A stretch of DNA of 64,000 nucleotides from the NCBI GenBank assembly GCA_027486655.1, contig JAIXOR010000003.1, forward strand, positions 1 through 64,000. The letters are read 5' to 3'. The notes beneath the pieces are model-generated. The model made no database searches and was not told the origin of the DNA. It saw only the letters and a program-made list of their open reading frames with translations. Shown here in pieces: positions 1 to 9,172 of this stretch. Numbering within the stretch: the stretch's first letter is position 1; each line of letters opens with the position of its first letter. The stretch is from Verrucomicrobiaceae bacterium (GTDB lineage Bacteria; Verrucomicrobiota; Verrucomicrobiia; Verrucomicrobiales; Akkermansiaceae). The position numbers and the translations under genes were made by a program.

Positions 1-3000
1 GAGCCGGCCTTCTCGACCCAGTTCAACGCGCCAAGCGACCCCGACTTGCCGACGGTCGAGGCATTCAGGCCTGTGTTGTTGGGACGGTCGAAGTTGTCCG
101 CGAACATGACGAAAACGGGCGTCGGCGCTTCAGTTTCGAAGTTCCACGCGGTGTCATTGGTGATGCCAGCGAAGCTGTTCCCGGCCAGGTCATCAATCGC
201 GGTCGCTGCGATCTGGATGGCGTAGTTTTTTCCGGCCAGTAGGTCTGCCGTCGGGTTGATCGTCAGGGTTGCTCCTGAGACCGTCACCTGGGCATCGGTA
301 ACCGCGATGTTTGTGGCCGTTCCGTCCGTAAGATTCTTGATCGTGATGTTGCCGGTGCCCTTGGCGATGGGTTCGCTGAAGGTAGCCACAAGGTCTGAGT
401 CGACGGCCACGCCGGTCGAGTCGTCCGCAGGGCTGTAGGTGGAGATCAAGGGCGCGGCATAGGCGGTGGTCATGCCATACTTTGCCGTCAGATAGCTGCC
501 GACCTGTTCGACCTCAACCGCGCTTAAAGCTCTGTTGTAAACGAGAACCTCAGCGATGTCGCCTTCCCAGGATCGGTTGAATGTGCGATCGCTACTCAGT
601 GTGCTGGCCGTGACGACATCTGTGGTTGTCACCGAGAGCAAATTCCAACCGGCTGGCAAATTGGTCGTGGTTCCATTGACAGCCAGTCCGTTCAAGCTTG
701 TGGTGCCGTTTCTGATATTGGACGAAGTATGCACGGAATGCCAGATCGTTGAGGGAATCACTGTGCCACGATGAAAATGGTAGTCGGTAGTATCACCCAA
801 TAAGAACCTCATTTCGCTGGGATTCTGCTGTTTCATCACCCAGAAAGCCGTGCGGATGTTGGTCAGGCGTGGAAAGCTAAAGCTGGCTCCGTTGCCAACG
901 GGAAAACGCACGATCGGTCGCCCGTTGAGTTCATTGGTCTCATAGGTGGGTGCGCCGGTGGTCCTTGTGGCATGATTGCCGAGTCCGGACATTTCGTTCC
1001 AAGTATTGAGCGTGGCCCCGTCGCTCAAGCCCGTGATCTGCGAGGCATCCAGCCACAAGGCGAGGCCGGTCACGCCAGCCGGTGGTGGGGTGAGGGTGGT
1101 GAAGTTCCAAGTCGTGGTGTCGGTGATCCCGGCAAAACTATTGGTGACCACGCCATCAAGCGCGGTCGGATCAATTTTGATAGCATACGTTTTGCTGGGA
1201 AGGAGGTTCGCGGTTGGATTGATCGTCATCACTTCGCCAGCGATGGAAACCTGGGCTGTGTTGGTGATGGCGATGTTGGTGGAGGTGCCATCGGTCAGGT
1301 TCATGAGCGTGATGTTGCCCGTGCCGCGAACCACGGCCTTGTTGAAGGTCACCACCAGATTGGCGTCCAGGGCGACGCTCGTGGAATTGTCGCTGGGGCT
1401 GAAATTTCCGACGACGGGCCCGGTGATGGTGGTGGGGCGGCCGTTGGGGTAGTAGAGGTCGAGGAGTTCCTGCACCCGGTTGGTGATGCCGAGGGCGGAA
1501 TTCTCAGTGTAGTTGTTCCACTGGGTCGCGTGCTCGCGCTCCTCCCAGAAACCGCTGGAGCTGGGTTGCCGGGTCCACCACTTGGTGGCGAAATCCCGGA
1601 AGGCGGTATTGTTGGCCGGTGCGAGGGATTTGTAACGCACGAGCCGGTCGTAGATTTCCACTGGCGCGACGAGCCCGGCAGTGTTGATGGCATTGCGCAA
1701 GTTGGTGGCGTTCTGCGGGTAAATGCCCCAGAAGTGAAGCAGCGGCCGGACGTCCGCACCCACGTTTTTGGACAAGCGCAGTATGAGGCTATCCGTGTCC
1801 GTCGCGTAATTGATGCCATTCTCGGAATCGGTCACGAAAGACTTCCAGTAGTTGCCCAGAACGCCCCAACCGTAGATGCGGGCGATGTCCACCCACTTCG
1901 CGTGGCCCTTGAGCTGGTAGGCCTTTTCTCCATCGGCCATCTCCGCTTTGTTCGGTGAGAAGTTGAACACGGTCATCCACGCCATCGCAGTCGTCTCCAG
2001 CGTGCGATAGGTATTGCCCTCGCCCAGCGACGCCCGGAAGGCGGTGTCCAGATTGACCCCGAATTTCCGGTGCAGGACGGGCACAAACGGCAGGTTCACG
2101 TTGGACTCGGTCTCGCCGGGAAACTTGTCAAAGAAGTAGCCGTGGCCCTGCTCGTGAAACTCCACCTGCGCGTCATCGGTGCCATACTGCGGACCCCGGA
2201 TCAGGTAGTGGGTATGATAGCCGTTGTTGTAGTTGGCCGTGGCATTGAAGCCTCCGACGTTCACGGCCGGATAGCCGGGTGCGAAAACCGAAGTGCGAAT
2301 CAGGACATCGGCCTGAAGGTAGAAGGATTCCTTGCCGCGGATTTGCGGAAAGCCGAGCAGGTCGTTGAAGGCATCCATCGCGGCGTCCCAGTCCTTCATC
2401 ACCTGGGTCGGGTCGGGCATCGCGTAGATCCAACTCCTTGGCACCTGCATCATGAATTTGTCGGACTGGAAATCCGCCCACGGCCCGGGGTTGGTGCGTT
2501 CGGCCAGCCATTCCGCCGGCGTCGTCTGGTGAAAACTCTTCGCGGAGAAGTAGGGCGAGCGGACCGCATTGCGCACGGACACGTTCACGTTGCCCTGGTT
2601 GGCGAGCCATGGCACCTCGATGTAGATGCCGCCGCCATGCGGGCAGGCGACTTTGGTTTCCACCGCGTTAATCGGGTAAAGGACCGTGGAACGATCCAGT
2701 CGCTTGATCGAAGGTTTGTTAGAGAAATCCCACGAGTGCGCGCCGACCCGGATCTTGAAACCCTTGCCCACCAATGCCGCCGGCACGGTGACGGTGGCAA
2801 TCGAGCCGGGCGCGAGGTAACAGCCCGTCGGTTTGCGGGCGAAAGTGCCGCTGCCATCTCCCTGCGTCGCCCAGCCCACCGTATTCGCGTAGCTGGCTTT
2901 GATGGTCACAGTGCGTGTGGTGTCCGCCGGATTCGCCGGCGGGTTGCATGCACCGGGGAAGCTTGACGCGCTGCCAAACTTGAAACCGTTCAGCACGCTC

Positions 3001-4256
3001 TCGTGGTTTGCGAGTGTGGTCTCGTTGTAAACCACATCCATGATGTATTGCTGCACGTTCCACAGCGTCCAATGGATATCGTTGGTGACGGAAGCCCTGG
3101 CGGGCAGGCCGTTGACGTACCAACGGTTTCCAGTGGAAGCGTCGTAGGCCTTCACCAGGTCGAACGCTGCGGTGATGAGTGCGGCGCTGTCGGCAAGACG
3201 GACGTGTTGCTGGTCGATGGTCGTCTTGTGCGCGGAGATCTGCGTGGCGTTGAGCGGGGTGGCTCCGGTGATGTGGTTCTTGAGCGCCACGAGCGCGAGA
3301 TATAGCGGATCGCCCAGGCCGGTGTTGAAGTTCCACGTGGTGTCGTTGGAGATGCCGGGATAAGTATCGCCGAGAGCGCTGGTGATGGCGGTGGGGTCGA
3401 TGCGCACGGCCCAGGCTTTGCTCGCGATGAAACCGCTGCCGGGATTGACCGTGAGCAGGTTCTCGGAAATCACGACCCGCGGGTCGGTGACGGGGATGAC
3501 GATGCTGGTGTTGTCGGTGAGATTCCTGAGGGTGATGTTGCCGGTGCCGCGCACGATGTTCTGACTGAAGGTGGCCAAGAGCGGATTCGAGGCGTAAACA
3601 TTGGTGGCATTGTCCGCAGGATCGGTGGCGACGAGCGACCAGCCGCCGATGGGCTTCTCGATGTCGAGATGAAACCGGCGGTCATCATCGCCGGCGGTGA
3701 TCGTGGTATTTCCCACGCCGCTGGTGCCTGAACCATAGCTCACCCCATCGGAGAACTCGTCTGCCGTCATGGAGATATAGGGAATTCCATCCCCCCACGG
3801 AGTGGTGGAACTCTTCAGCGCCACGTCGACGCCGTAAAACGTGTTCGGCTGCAGGATGAGAGGAGTGTCAAGCCGCCAGGTGACGTGATTATTGGCGGCC
3901 CAGGCAGCAGTCTGGGTGGCGGTTTCGGTATAGACCGGAGTGAACGTGGCGCCGGAAATCTTGCCGATGCGGATGGTATAGACCTTGGTCCCGGGCGTGC
4001 TTTGTGTGATCCGGTAGGTCACGGCCTTGAACCGGAGCGCCTCGTTGCGGGTGCGGAAGGTCTGGCCCTTGGCGGCACCGGCGGCGGAGTTCTCGGGCCA
4101 CCATTTGTCGGTGGCGGTCTGCGAGGTTAGATTGGCGATGTCCTCGCCGTCGATGACGGGAGCTGCCGAGCTGGCGGTCACGCTGGCGGCTTTGGCTGGA
4201 AGGATGGCCATGACCAGGGCGGCGAGCGCCACGCCAAGAAGCGATTGGGTTTTCAT
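1..4256 (-). CDS. Secreted M60-like (enhancin/mucinase-type) zinc metallopeptidase with SbsA-type Ig and LamG-like domains, C-terminus truncated by window edge
   Basis: The reading frame runs from an ATG at 4256 to the window edge without a stop (about 1418 residues visible). The N-terminus is a signal peptide (MKTQSLLGVALAALVMAILP, then AKA cleavage). A choice-of-anchor-like domain occupies about residues 25-200. SbsA/Big_5 Ig-like domains lie at about 205-310, 945-1057 and 1265-1370, each ending in a W-N-F-(N/T/E)-T strand. The catalytic signature HEQGH is at residues 701-705, with a downstream acid in PGETE (715/717), fitting the gluzincin pattern HExxH-x(8-28)-E of family M60. A concanavalin A/LamG-like domain (starts LALWLDASQI, ends EVEQVGSYLTAKYG) is at about 1064-1250. 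M60 enzymes cut glycoprotein backbones; here the target is probably extracellular glycoprotein (inference). No Shine-Dalgarno is evident. A C-terminal PEP-CTERM signal may lie outside the window. The shorter frames on the other strand here are shadows. Confidence 0.85.
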   Translation of the reverse strand, partial: MKTQSLLGVALAALVMAILPAKAASVTASSAAPVIDGEDIANLTSQTATDKWWPENSAAGAAKGQTFRTRNEALRFKAVTYRITQSTPGTKVYTIRIGKISGATFTPVYTETATQTAAWAANNHVTWRLDTPLILQPNTFYGVDVALKSSTTPWGDGIPYISMTADEFSDGVSYGSGTSGVGNTTITAGDDDRRFHLDIEKPIGGWSLVATDPADNATNVYASNPLLATFSQNIVRGTGNITLRNLTDNTSIVIPVTDPRVVISENLLTVNPGSGFIASKAWAVRIDPTAITSALGDTYPGISNDTTWNFNTGLGDPLYLALVALKNHITGATPLNATQISAHKTTIDQQHVRLADSAALITAAFDLVKAYDASTGNRWYVNGLPARASVTNDIHWTLWNVQQYIMDVVYNETTLANHESVLNGFKFGSASSFPGACNPPANPADTTRTVTIKASYANTVGWATQGDGSGTFARKPTGCYLAPGSIATVTVPAALVGKGFKIRVGAHSWDFSNKPSIKRLDRSTVLYPINAVETKVACPHGGGIYIEVPWLANQGNVNVSVRNAVRSPYFSAKSFHQTTPAEWLAERTNPGPWADFQSDKFMMQVPRSWIYAMPDPTQVMKDWDAAMDAFNDLLGFPQIRGKESFYLQADVLIRTSVFAPGYPAVNVGGFNATANYNNGYHTHYLIRGPQYGTDDAQVEFHEQGHGYFFDKFPGETESNVNLPFVPVLHRKFGVNLDTAFRASLGEGNTYRTLETTAMAWMTVFNFSPNKAEMADGEKAYQLKGHAKWVDIARIYGWGVLGNYWKSFVTDSENGINYATDTDSLILRLSKNVGADVRPLLHFWGIYPQNATNLRNAINTAGLVAPVEIYDRLVRYKSLAPANNTAFRDFATKWWTRQPSSSGFWEEREHATQWNNYTENSALGITNRVQELLDLYYPNGRPTTITGPVVGNFSPSDNSTSVALDANLVVTFNKAVVRGTGNITLMNLTDGTSTNIAITNTAQVSIAGEVMTINPTANLLPSKTYAIKIDPTALDGVVTNSFAGITDTTTWNFTTLTPPPAGVTGLALWLDASQITGLSDGATLNTWNEMSGLGNHATRTTGAPTYETNELNGRPIVRFPVGNGASFSFPRLTNIRTAFWVMKQQNPSEMRFLLGDTTDYHFHRGTVIPSTIWHSVHTSSNIRNGTTSLNGLAVNGTTTNLPAGWNLLSVTTTDVVTASTLSSDRTFNRSWEGDIAEVLVYNRALSAVEVEQVGSYLTAKYGMTTAYAAPLISTYSPADDSTGVAVDSDLVATFSEPIAKGTGNITIKNLTDGTATNIAVTDAQVTVSGATLTINPTADLLAGKNYAIQIAATAIDDLAGNSFAGITNDTAWNFETEAPTPVFVMFADNFDRPNNTGLNASTVGKSGSLGALNWVEKAG

Positions 4257-4799
4257 TGATTCAGAAATGAATGGGCAGGTCGCGGATGGAGAATCATTCG
4301 GCGCATCATGGGTTGTGATCTTTGAACGACCCGCAGTAGATGAGGTTGGAGGCTGCACTCCCAACCCTTCAGCGAATCATCCTTTTCTATTCCGCGCCAT
4401 CGGACTTCGTTAGCGGAAAATGCCGGACCTAGCCTGGGTTTCTCTGCGAACCACAAACGCAATCCGAGCCTGGAAGAGCGGCTCGCCCCAGACAGCAGAC
4501 TCGCCATCACCGCCAGTCAGTTCCCAAGGGAGACGTCTTAAAGGGACCGGCTGGTGATCCGCGAATGGAATGGATGCGGCGACTGCGGTCCTTTGCACGT
4601 GCTCGACAAATCGAATGAACGGACGGAAAGGCCTGAGGGGGTTTCGGTGTTCATGATGAGGGTTCGGCGAAGGTGCATGATCATGGATTTTCGGAGTCTT
4701 TCATTCGGATGGGTCGTTTGTGGAGCTGAAGCAGACTTCGAATCGAGCCCTCTGGGGCATTCCGGATGACGGCTAAAAGTTAATCAAAAAAACCGATAT

Positions 4800-4813
4800 C
4801 CGGAAAATTCCGG
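4800..4813. promoter_or_regulatory. Short inverted repeat CCGGAA-AA-TTCCGG, candidate operator half of the sulfatase promoter region
   Basis: Six-base arms CCGGAA and TTCCGG are separated by two bases, 135 bases upstream of the chosen sulfatase start. The same TTCCGG core recurs at about 4760 and inside the perfect palindrome at 4894-4907. Its role as a protein-binding site is an inference from recurrence and position only. Confidence 0.3.
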
Positions 4814-4893
4814 TGAGTTCCTATGGTTCGATGGATCGAAAACAAATAAAAGGGCGATGTCGCGGGTCTTTGTCGAATCAGGCGTTGCCGATT

Positions 4894-4907
4894 CCATTCC
4901 GGAATGG
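4894..4907. promoter_or_regulatory. Perfect 14-bp palindrome CCATTCCGGAATGG upstream of the sulfatase
   Basis: The sequence is identical to its own reverse complement and ends 40 bases before the sulfatase ATG at 4948. It shares the TTCCGG core with the inverted repeat at 4800-4813. A dimeric regulator site is the simplest reading. It lies in the 5' leader if the start is 4948, so it could alternatively act as an RNA hairpin. Confidence 0.35.
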
Positions 4908-4947
4908 TCCCATCCGTGTGCCGATTCCCGAACCCATGATCAAGCCC

Positions 4948-6798
4948 ATGAAGATCCTGATTGTTTGCCTTCTCGGTGTCTTTCCCTTGCTCGGCGCGGC
5001 GGAAAGGCCGAACGTTCTATGGATCACCTCGGAAGACAACTCATGGAACTGGATCGGCTGCTATGGCAGCAAGGAAGCCCGGACTCCGCGACTGGATGCG
5101 CTCGCCAAAAACGGGCTTCTCTTCACCCATGCCTATTCGAATGGACCTGTCTGCGCGGTTGCGCGATCGACGATTCTCAATGGCGCCTACGCGGTGACGC
5201 AGGGGACACAGCACATGCGCAGTCGTCATCCGATACCTGCTTCGTTCAAACCGCATGTGGCCTACATGCGGGACCAAGGCTACTATTGCACGAACCACTC
5301 GAAAACCGACTACAACTTCAAGGGCAATGACGCAGCGATCTGGGACGATTGCTCGCAGAAGGCGCATTACAGGAACCGACCGGACGGCAAGCCGTTCTTC
5401 GCGATCTTCAACCTCACGGTCTCCCACGAAAGCTCCCTTTTCCCTGAGAACATTGCGAAGAACCGGAAAGATGGCGTGATTCCGGAAATGCCTCGTATCC
5501 CGCTTTCAGAGGTCATGGTTCCTCCCTATCTTCCGGACCTGCCTGAAATCCGTTCCGATGCTTCGATCTATCATGACACCATAACGGCCTTGGATAACCA
5601 GGTCGGCAAACTGCTGGATGAACTTGATGCGTCCGGACTGTCAGAGGATACAATCGTATTCTACTATAGTGACCATGGCGGCATTCTCCCGCGTGGCAAA
5701 CGCTATCTTGAAGATACAGGTGTCCGCGTTCCGATGCTTGTGCATCTTCCCCGCAAATGGCGGGGTCTTTCTCCCTTCAAGCCCGGTGACCGGATCGACG
5801 AGCCGGTGGCCTTCGTGGATCTTGCTCCAACCTTGCTTTCACTCATTGGTCTTGAAAAGCCATCGCAAATGCAAGGACGCGCATTCCTTGGTCCCAAGCG
5901 CGTTGCTCCACAGTCCAAGGAGTTCGTCTTCCTTTACGCCGATCGATTTGACGAAGTCTACGGTATGCGCCGTGGCATCACGGATGGCCGTTGGAAGTAC
6001 ATCCGTTGTTTCACCCCCTATGAACCTGCGGCACCCTACAGCAGCTACCAGTTCAAGCAGGCTGGCTGGGCCGCATGGCACAAGGCCTGGAAAGAAGGTT
6101 CACTCAAAGAGCCGTTCGTCCGTATCTGGGAGACTCCTCAATCCTTTGAGCGCCTGTATGACACACGGAGCGACCCATTCGAGTTGACGGACCTTGCACG
6201 AGAGTCCGGTCACTCGGAGCGTCTGGCTTTGATGCGGCGTAAGCTTGAAGAAAAAATGACCGAAGTTTCCGACTCCGGCATTGTTCCGGAGCCAATGTTT
6301 TCCGAGCTTTCCCGTGATCAGCCCATTGCCGGTTTCCTTTCGAGTCGGAAACAGGATTTTGCGACATGGGTGTCACTGGCATTTCTGGCGTCATCTTCGG
6401 ATGTGGAAAACCTCCCGGAACTCGTCAAGGGGCTTTCCTCCCGGGATCCCGTCATCCGTTACTGGTCCGCTCAGGGTTGTTTGATTCTCGGCGAGGCTGC
6501 GGCATCCGCGTCGGATGCGTTGCTCCCGTTGTTGAATGATTCCAGTTCCGCAGTGCGGGTCTCGGCGGCCTCGGCCCTCCATGCTTTGGGGCAGGCCGAC
6601 AAGGGACGAGCCGGGTTGTTGGCGGAACTTGAAGGAAAACATCATGACGAGGCTGAGCTGCATGCCGTGGGTGCGCTCAGAAGAATTCATGCACTTGACT
6701 CAATCCCGGACTCCTGGATCAAGCGGACATTGAATGACCGAACAAAGAGTGAGTATTTGAAACGGCTGGCCGATCAGCTTGCCAGCGAGAGGAAGTGA
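4948..6798 (+). CDS. S1-family sulfatase with C-terminal HEAT-like repeats
   Basis: The product is an exported formylglycine-type sulfatase of about 616 residues. ATG 4948 is chosen because it begins a signal peptide (MKILIVCLLGVFPLLGAAE) directly followed by the family opening PNVLWITSEDNS. ATG 4936 is a possible alternative. Frames reaching back to 4813 add a segment that does not look secretory. The active-site Cys is residue 69 in CAVAR, where family consensus is C-x-P-x-R, so the proline is replaced by valine while Cys and Arg are kept. Further sulfatase landmarks are YYSDHGG and TGVRVPMLVHLP. Residues about 480-610 are HEAT-like helical repeats (VRVSAASALHALG). No sulfatase-maturing enzyme lies in the window. 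The substrate is unknown; sulfated polysaccharide is likely. It faces the FecR/sigma pair convergently. Confidence 0.88.
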   Translation: MKILIVCLLGVFPLLGAAERPNVLWITSEDNSWNWIGCYGSKEARTPRLDALAKNGLLFTHAYSNGPVCAVARSTILNGAYAVTQGTQHMRSRHPIPASFKPHVAYMRDQGYYCTNHSKTDYNFKGNDAAIWDDCSQKAHYRNRPDGKPFFAIFNLTVSHESSLFPENIAKNRKDGVIPEMPRIPLSEVMVPPYLPDLPEIRSDASIYHDTITALDNQVGKLLDELDASGLSEDTIVFYYSDHGGILPRGKRYLEDTGVRVPMLVHLPRKWRGLSPFKPGDRIDEPVAFVDLAPTLLSLIGLEKPSQMQGRAFLGPKRVAPQSKEFVFLYADRFDEVYGMRRGITDGRWKYIRCFTPYEPAAPYSSYQFKQAGWAAWHKAWKEGSLKEPFVRIWETPQSFERLYDTRSDPFELTDLARESGHSERLALMRRKLEEKMTEVSDSGIVPEPMFSELSRDQPIAGFLSSRKQDFATWVSLAFLASSSDVENLPELVKGLSSRDPVIRYWSAQGCLILGEAAASASDALLPLLNDSSSAVRVSAASALHALGQADKGRAGLLAELEGKHHDEAELHAVGALRRIHALDSIPDSWIKRTLNDRTKSEYLKRLADQLASERK

Positions 6799-6889
6799 TC
6801 GGAGGCCGTCAGCACGGGCCATCCGGTGCAAACCCACTCCTCTCGATCTCCCTGACGTGGTTTGGACGGTTGCAAGGTGTGCGATCACG

Positions 6890-9172
6890 CTACTTGGAGC
6901 CGATATGGGAGGTGCGCCCGGTTGAAACGAGGGCTTCCTTTGCCGAACGGTACTGCTGCTCCACTTCAATCTGTGTCAATGCGCGATCCCAAATCGCAAA
7001 TTCGTCGATGTCACCGGTGAAGAGCACGGTCTCGTTTTCTTGCTGTCCGCGCCCTGCCCGAAGCTCGGGCAGGTTGCCTTGCAACAGCTCGCGGTTTTCG
7101 CGTTCCCGTGCAACTTGCTGGCCGTCCAGGTAGAGATCAGCGGAGTCAGGGCTCCAACTTGCGGTCAGATGGTGCCAGCGGCCATCAACAATTTTTTCCT
7201 CTGAGGTGACCATGACATCGTAGCGTCCGTTTTCGATGAAAAAGCCGATCCGTCCATCGGCTTCAAGGCGGACCTGCATGGAGTCGTCGTTGGCATTGAG
7301 GCCGGCGGACCAGAGGATGGTTCTCCGACCGCTGCCTGATTCGCGACGCATCCAGCAAGAAACAGCCCCGGCTCTCCGAATGAGCCGTGAAGGTCCATCG
7401 GCGCGGACCTGACTCGCGGTTTGCCCGTTTACCGCCTCGGCCCGCAGTGAAAAGTCCGAGACTTTGGCACTGAGATTGCCGCCCGAAACGGCGATGCCTA
7501 CCGAGCGTATTCCTTCATTGGGAAGAGTGATGGTGTCTCGAACCTTCACGTAGTCGCCTGTTCCGGGGCGTCGTGCGAACCAAGTCGCATTCCATTTTCC
7601 GTAACCCTGGGTGGTATCGAGCACGATGCGCATGTCGATGTCTCCTCCGACTCCGGAGGTCCAGTTTTCCCAAGGTCTCGGATTCGAGCTGCCGACGTCG
7701 TGAGTCTCGTTTACCAGCTTGGATCCGCTCCCGCGGAACAACATCCAGGCACGTCCTGTGACTTCTCCCAAGACGAAGCGATCGCTCGTTTTGGATCCGG
7801 TGGATTGGCCTTTGGCAAAACCGATCCCCACCCAAGGATAGGTTCCATCGGGGGATGTGACGCCACGGAAAGATCCATCCAATGTGTATTTCACTCCATC
7901 GACCGGTTTGAACGCGAGCGTTGCGCTTCCGAAGCCTGGAGACAGGTTCCCGTTGGCCCTGAAGTGGGTTCCCGCCACCCATGGAGTTTGGTTCAAGGAG
8001 GACAGGGGTTTGCGGCGGTTGAGAAATCCCTTGCCCTCGAAAGACTCGTGAAAAAGGAGTCCGTCATGGCGCAGGGGTGCGGCACCAAGCGAGAGTGGCG
8101 AGTCGCCCGGTTGGCCGGTCAGACTTGCGGTTCGGTTTGCCGGATCAAATCCGCCATAACCATCGCTGGTTACGGGACCACTGGCACCAAACGAAACGTC
8201 CGGTCTGGCGCGACCAGCGGGTTCACCCTCCACCTCGTTGTGAAGGGTTCCATTGACTGCCTCGTCAAATCGCCAGTAAGACACGGGGCTCTGACCTCTC
8301 ACCGTGGTTGAATAGTTGGCAGGCGCTGACAACAGCCCGTAGATGCCTGGAAAGGGATCACGCGCGAACTCCACCGGTGTGGGTTCGCCTTGTGGAGGGA
8401 TGACGAGGCCGGTTGCGTCCGGGGCGAGTTTGAGCACATCTCCCGGCGTCGATTCCGAGCTGACTTCGAGTTTCCCTTTGACGAGGTGGACTTCTGCGGA
8501 TCCTTCCGTGGGCACCCTCACCCCGAAGCGGGTGCCGAGGTTGCGGATGCGCAGGTCCGGAGTGCCAATCTCGAATTTTTCGCCCGATGTGCCGGTGTCG
8601 AGCCAGAACCAACCGCTCCTCACCACCGGCCGCATGAGTTCGGGAAAGGAAACATGGGCAGGCCCCTGGAGCACCATCATGGCTCCCGAGTTGAGACGCA
8701 TTTCCAAAGTGCCTGATTCCACGCGGACCGTGGAGCCCTTGCGCAGGTTCGCCCGTTGATCGTCGATTTGTTGCGCATTCCCCGACACCGACCACCGGGT
8801 TTCCGCGGCTGCGACGAGAGAGATCTGCTTCGGCTCATAATGGGTGACTTTGAAAAGTATCACCGCCGAAGCGGAGAGTGTCAGCACTGCTGCGGCGGCC
8901 AACCCCCAACGAGGGAGCCTTCGAGGGGGCTGAGTTGCTTTGAAGGATTCTGGCAGCTGCCCCTGCTCGGCGTGGGTTGCGGCTTCGGCTACAAGCATCG
9001 CTGAGATCTCGAAATATTCCAAGTATGCACGTTGCCCCTCAGGAGAGCCGTTGATCAGATGAATCAACTTGTCCCGCTCTGCCGGAATGAGGGTTCCGCA
9101 CTCCAAATCCTGCAGAGCCATCTCGATCTTGCTGATATCGAGCACGCCTTCTTCTGTCTCGTAATCGCTCAT
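6890..9172 (-). CDS. FecR-domain anti-sigma factor fused to LamG-like domains
   Basis: 760 residues. The N-terminal 85 residues are a cytoplasmic anti-sigma-like helical region, followed by one membrane segment (LPRWGLAAAAVLTLSASAVI, about 90-110). A FecR domain with LRKGSTVRVESGTLEMRL and GWFWLDTGTSGEKFEIGTPD follows, and after it a concanavalin A/LamG region. That LamG region seems to be interrupted by a second jelly-roll-like segment and ends with GDIDEFAIWDRALTQIEVEQ. The start at 9172 is preferred over 9178. It overlaps the sigma gene stop as ATGA, and GGAGGA (9181-9186) sits 8 bases upstream of 9172 but only 2 from 9178. The topology suggests a sensor that binds extracytoplasmic carbohydrate and releases the co-encoded sigma factor. 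The ligand is not deducible. Confidence 0.88.
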   Translation of the reverse strand: MSDYETEEGVLDISKIEMALQDLECGTLIPAERDKLIHLINGSPEGQRAYLEYFEISAMLVAEAATHAEQGQLPESFKATQPPRRLPRWGLAAAAVLTLSASAVILFKVTHYEPKQISLVAAAETRWSVSGNAQQIDDQRANLRKGSTVRVESGTLEMRLNSGAMMVLQGPAHVSFPELMRPVVRSGWFWLDTGTSGEKFEIGTPDLRIRNLGTRFGVRVPTEGSAEVHLVKGKLEVSSESTPGDVLKLAPDATGLVIPPQGEPTPVEFARDPFPGIYGLLSAPANYSTTVRGQSPVSYWRFDEAVNGTLHNEVEGEPAGRARPDVSFGASGPVTSDGYGGFDPANRTASLTGQPGDSPLSLGAAPLRHDGLLFHESFEGKGFLNRRKPLSSLNQTPWVAGTHFRANGNLSPGFGSATLAFKPVDGVKYTLDGSFRGVTSPDGTYPWVGIGFAKGQSTGSKTSDRFVLGEVTGRAWMLFRGSGSKLVNETHDVGSSNPRPWENWTSGVGGDIDMRIVLDTTQGYGKWNATWFARRPGTGDYVKVRDTITLPNEGIRSVGIAVSGGNLSAKVSDFSLRAEAVNGQTASQVRADGPSRLIRRAGAVSCWMRRESGSGRRTILWSAGLNANDDSMQVRLEADGRIGFFIENGRYDVMVTSEEKIVDGRWHHLTASWSPDSADLYLDGQQVARERENRELLQGNLPELRAGRGQQENETVLFTGDIDEFAIWDRALTQIEVEQQYRSAKEALVSTGRTSHIGSK

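Larger units (their letters stand above)
4257..4947. other. Divergent intergenic region upstream of the M60-like protease and the sulfatase
   Basis: About 690 bases separate the two divergent starts. I see no credible gene: the short open frames have no family resemblance and no start signal. The right half is less G+C-rich and carries several TTCCGG-type sequences plus two inverted repeats, listed separately. It is the natural location for both promoters, but I could not place -35/-10 elements with confidence. Confidence 0.5.

Noticed and set aside
972-1958. Plus-strand 328-codon frame inside the M60-like gene region
   Set aside because: The minus strand has an uninterrupted frame with signal peptide, HEQGH site and Ig/LamG domains across the whole region.
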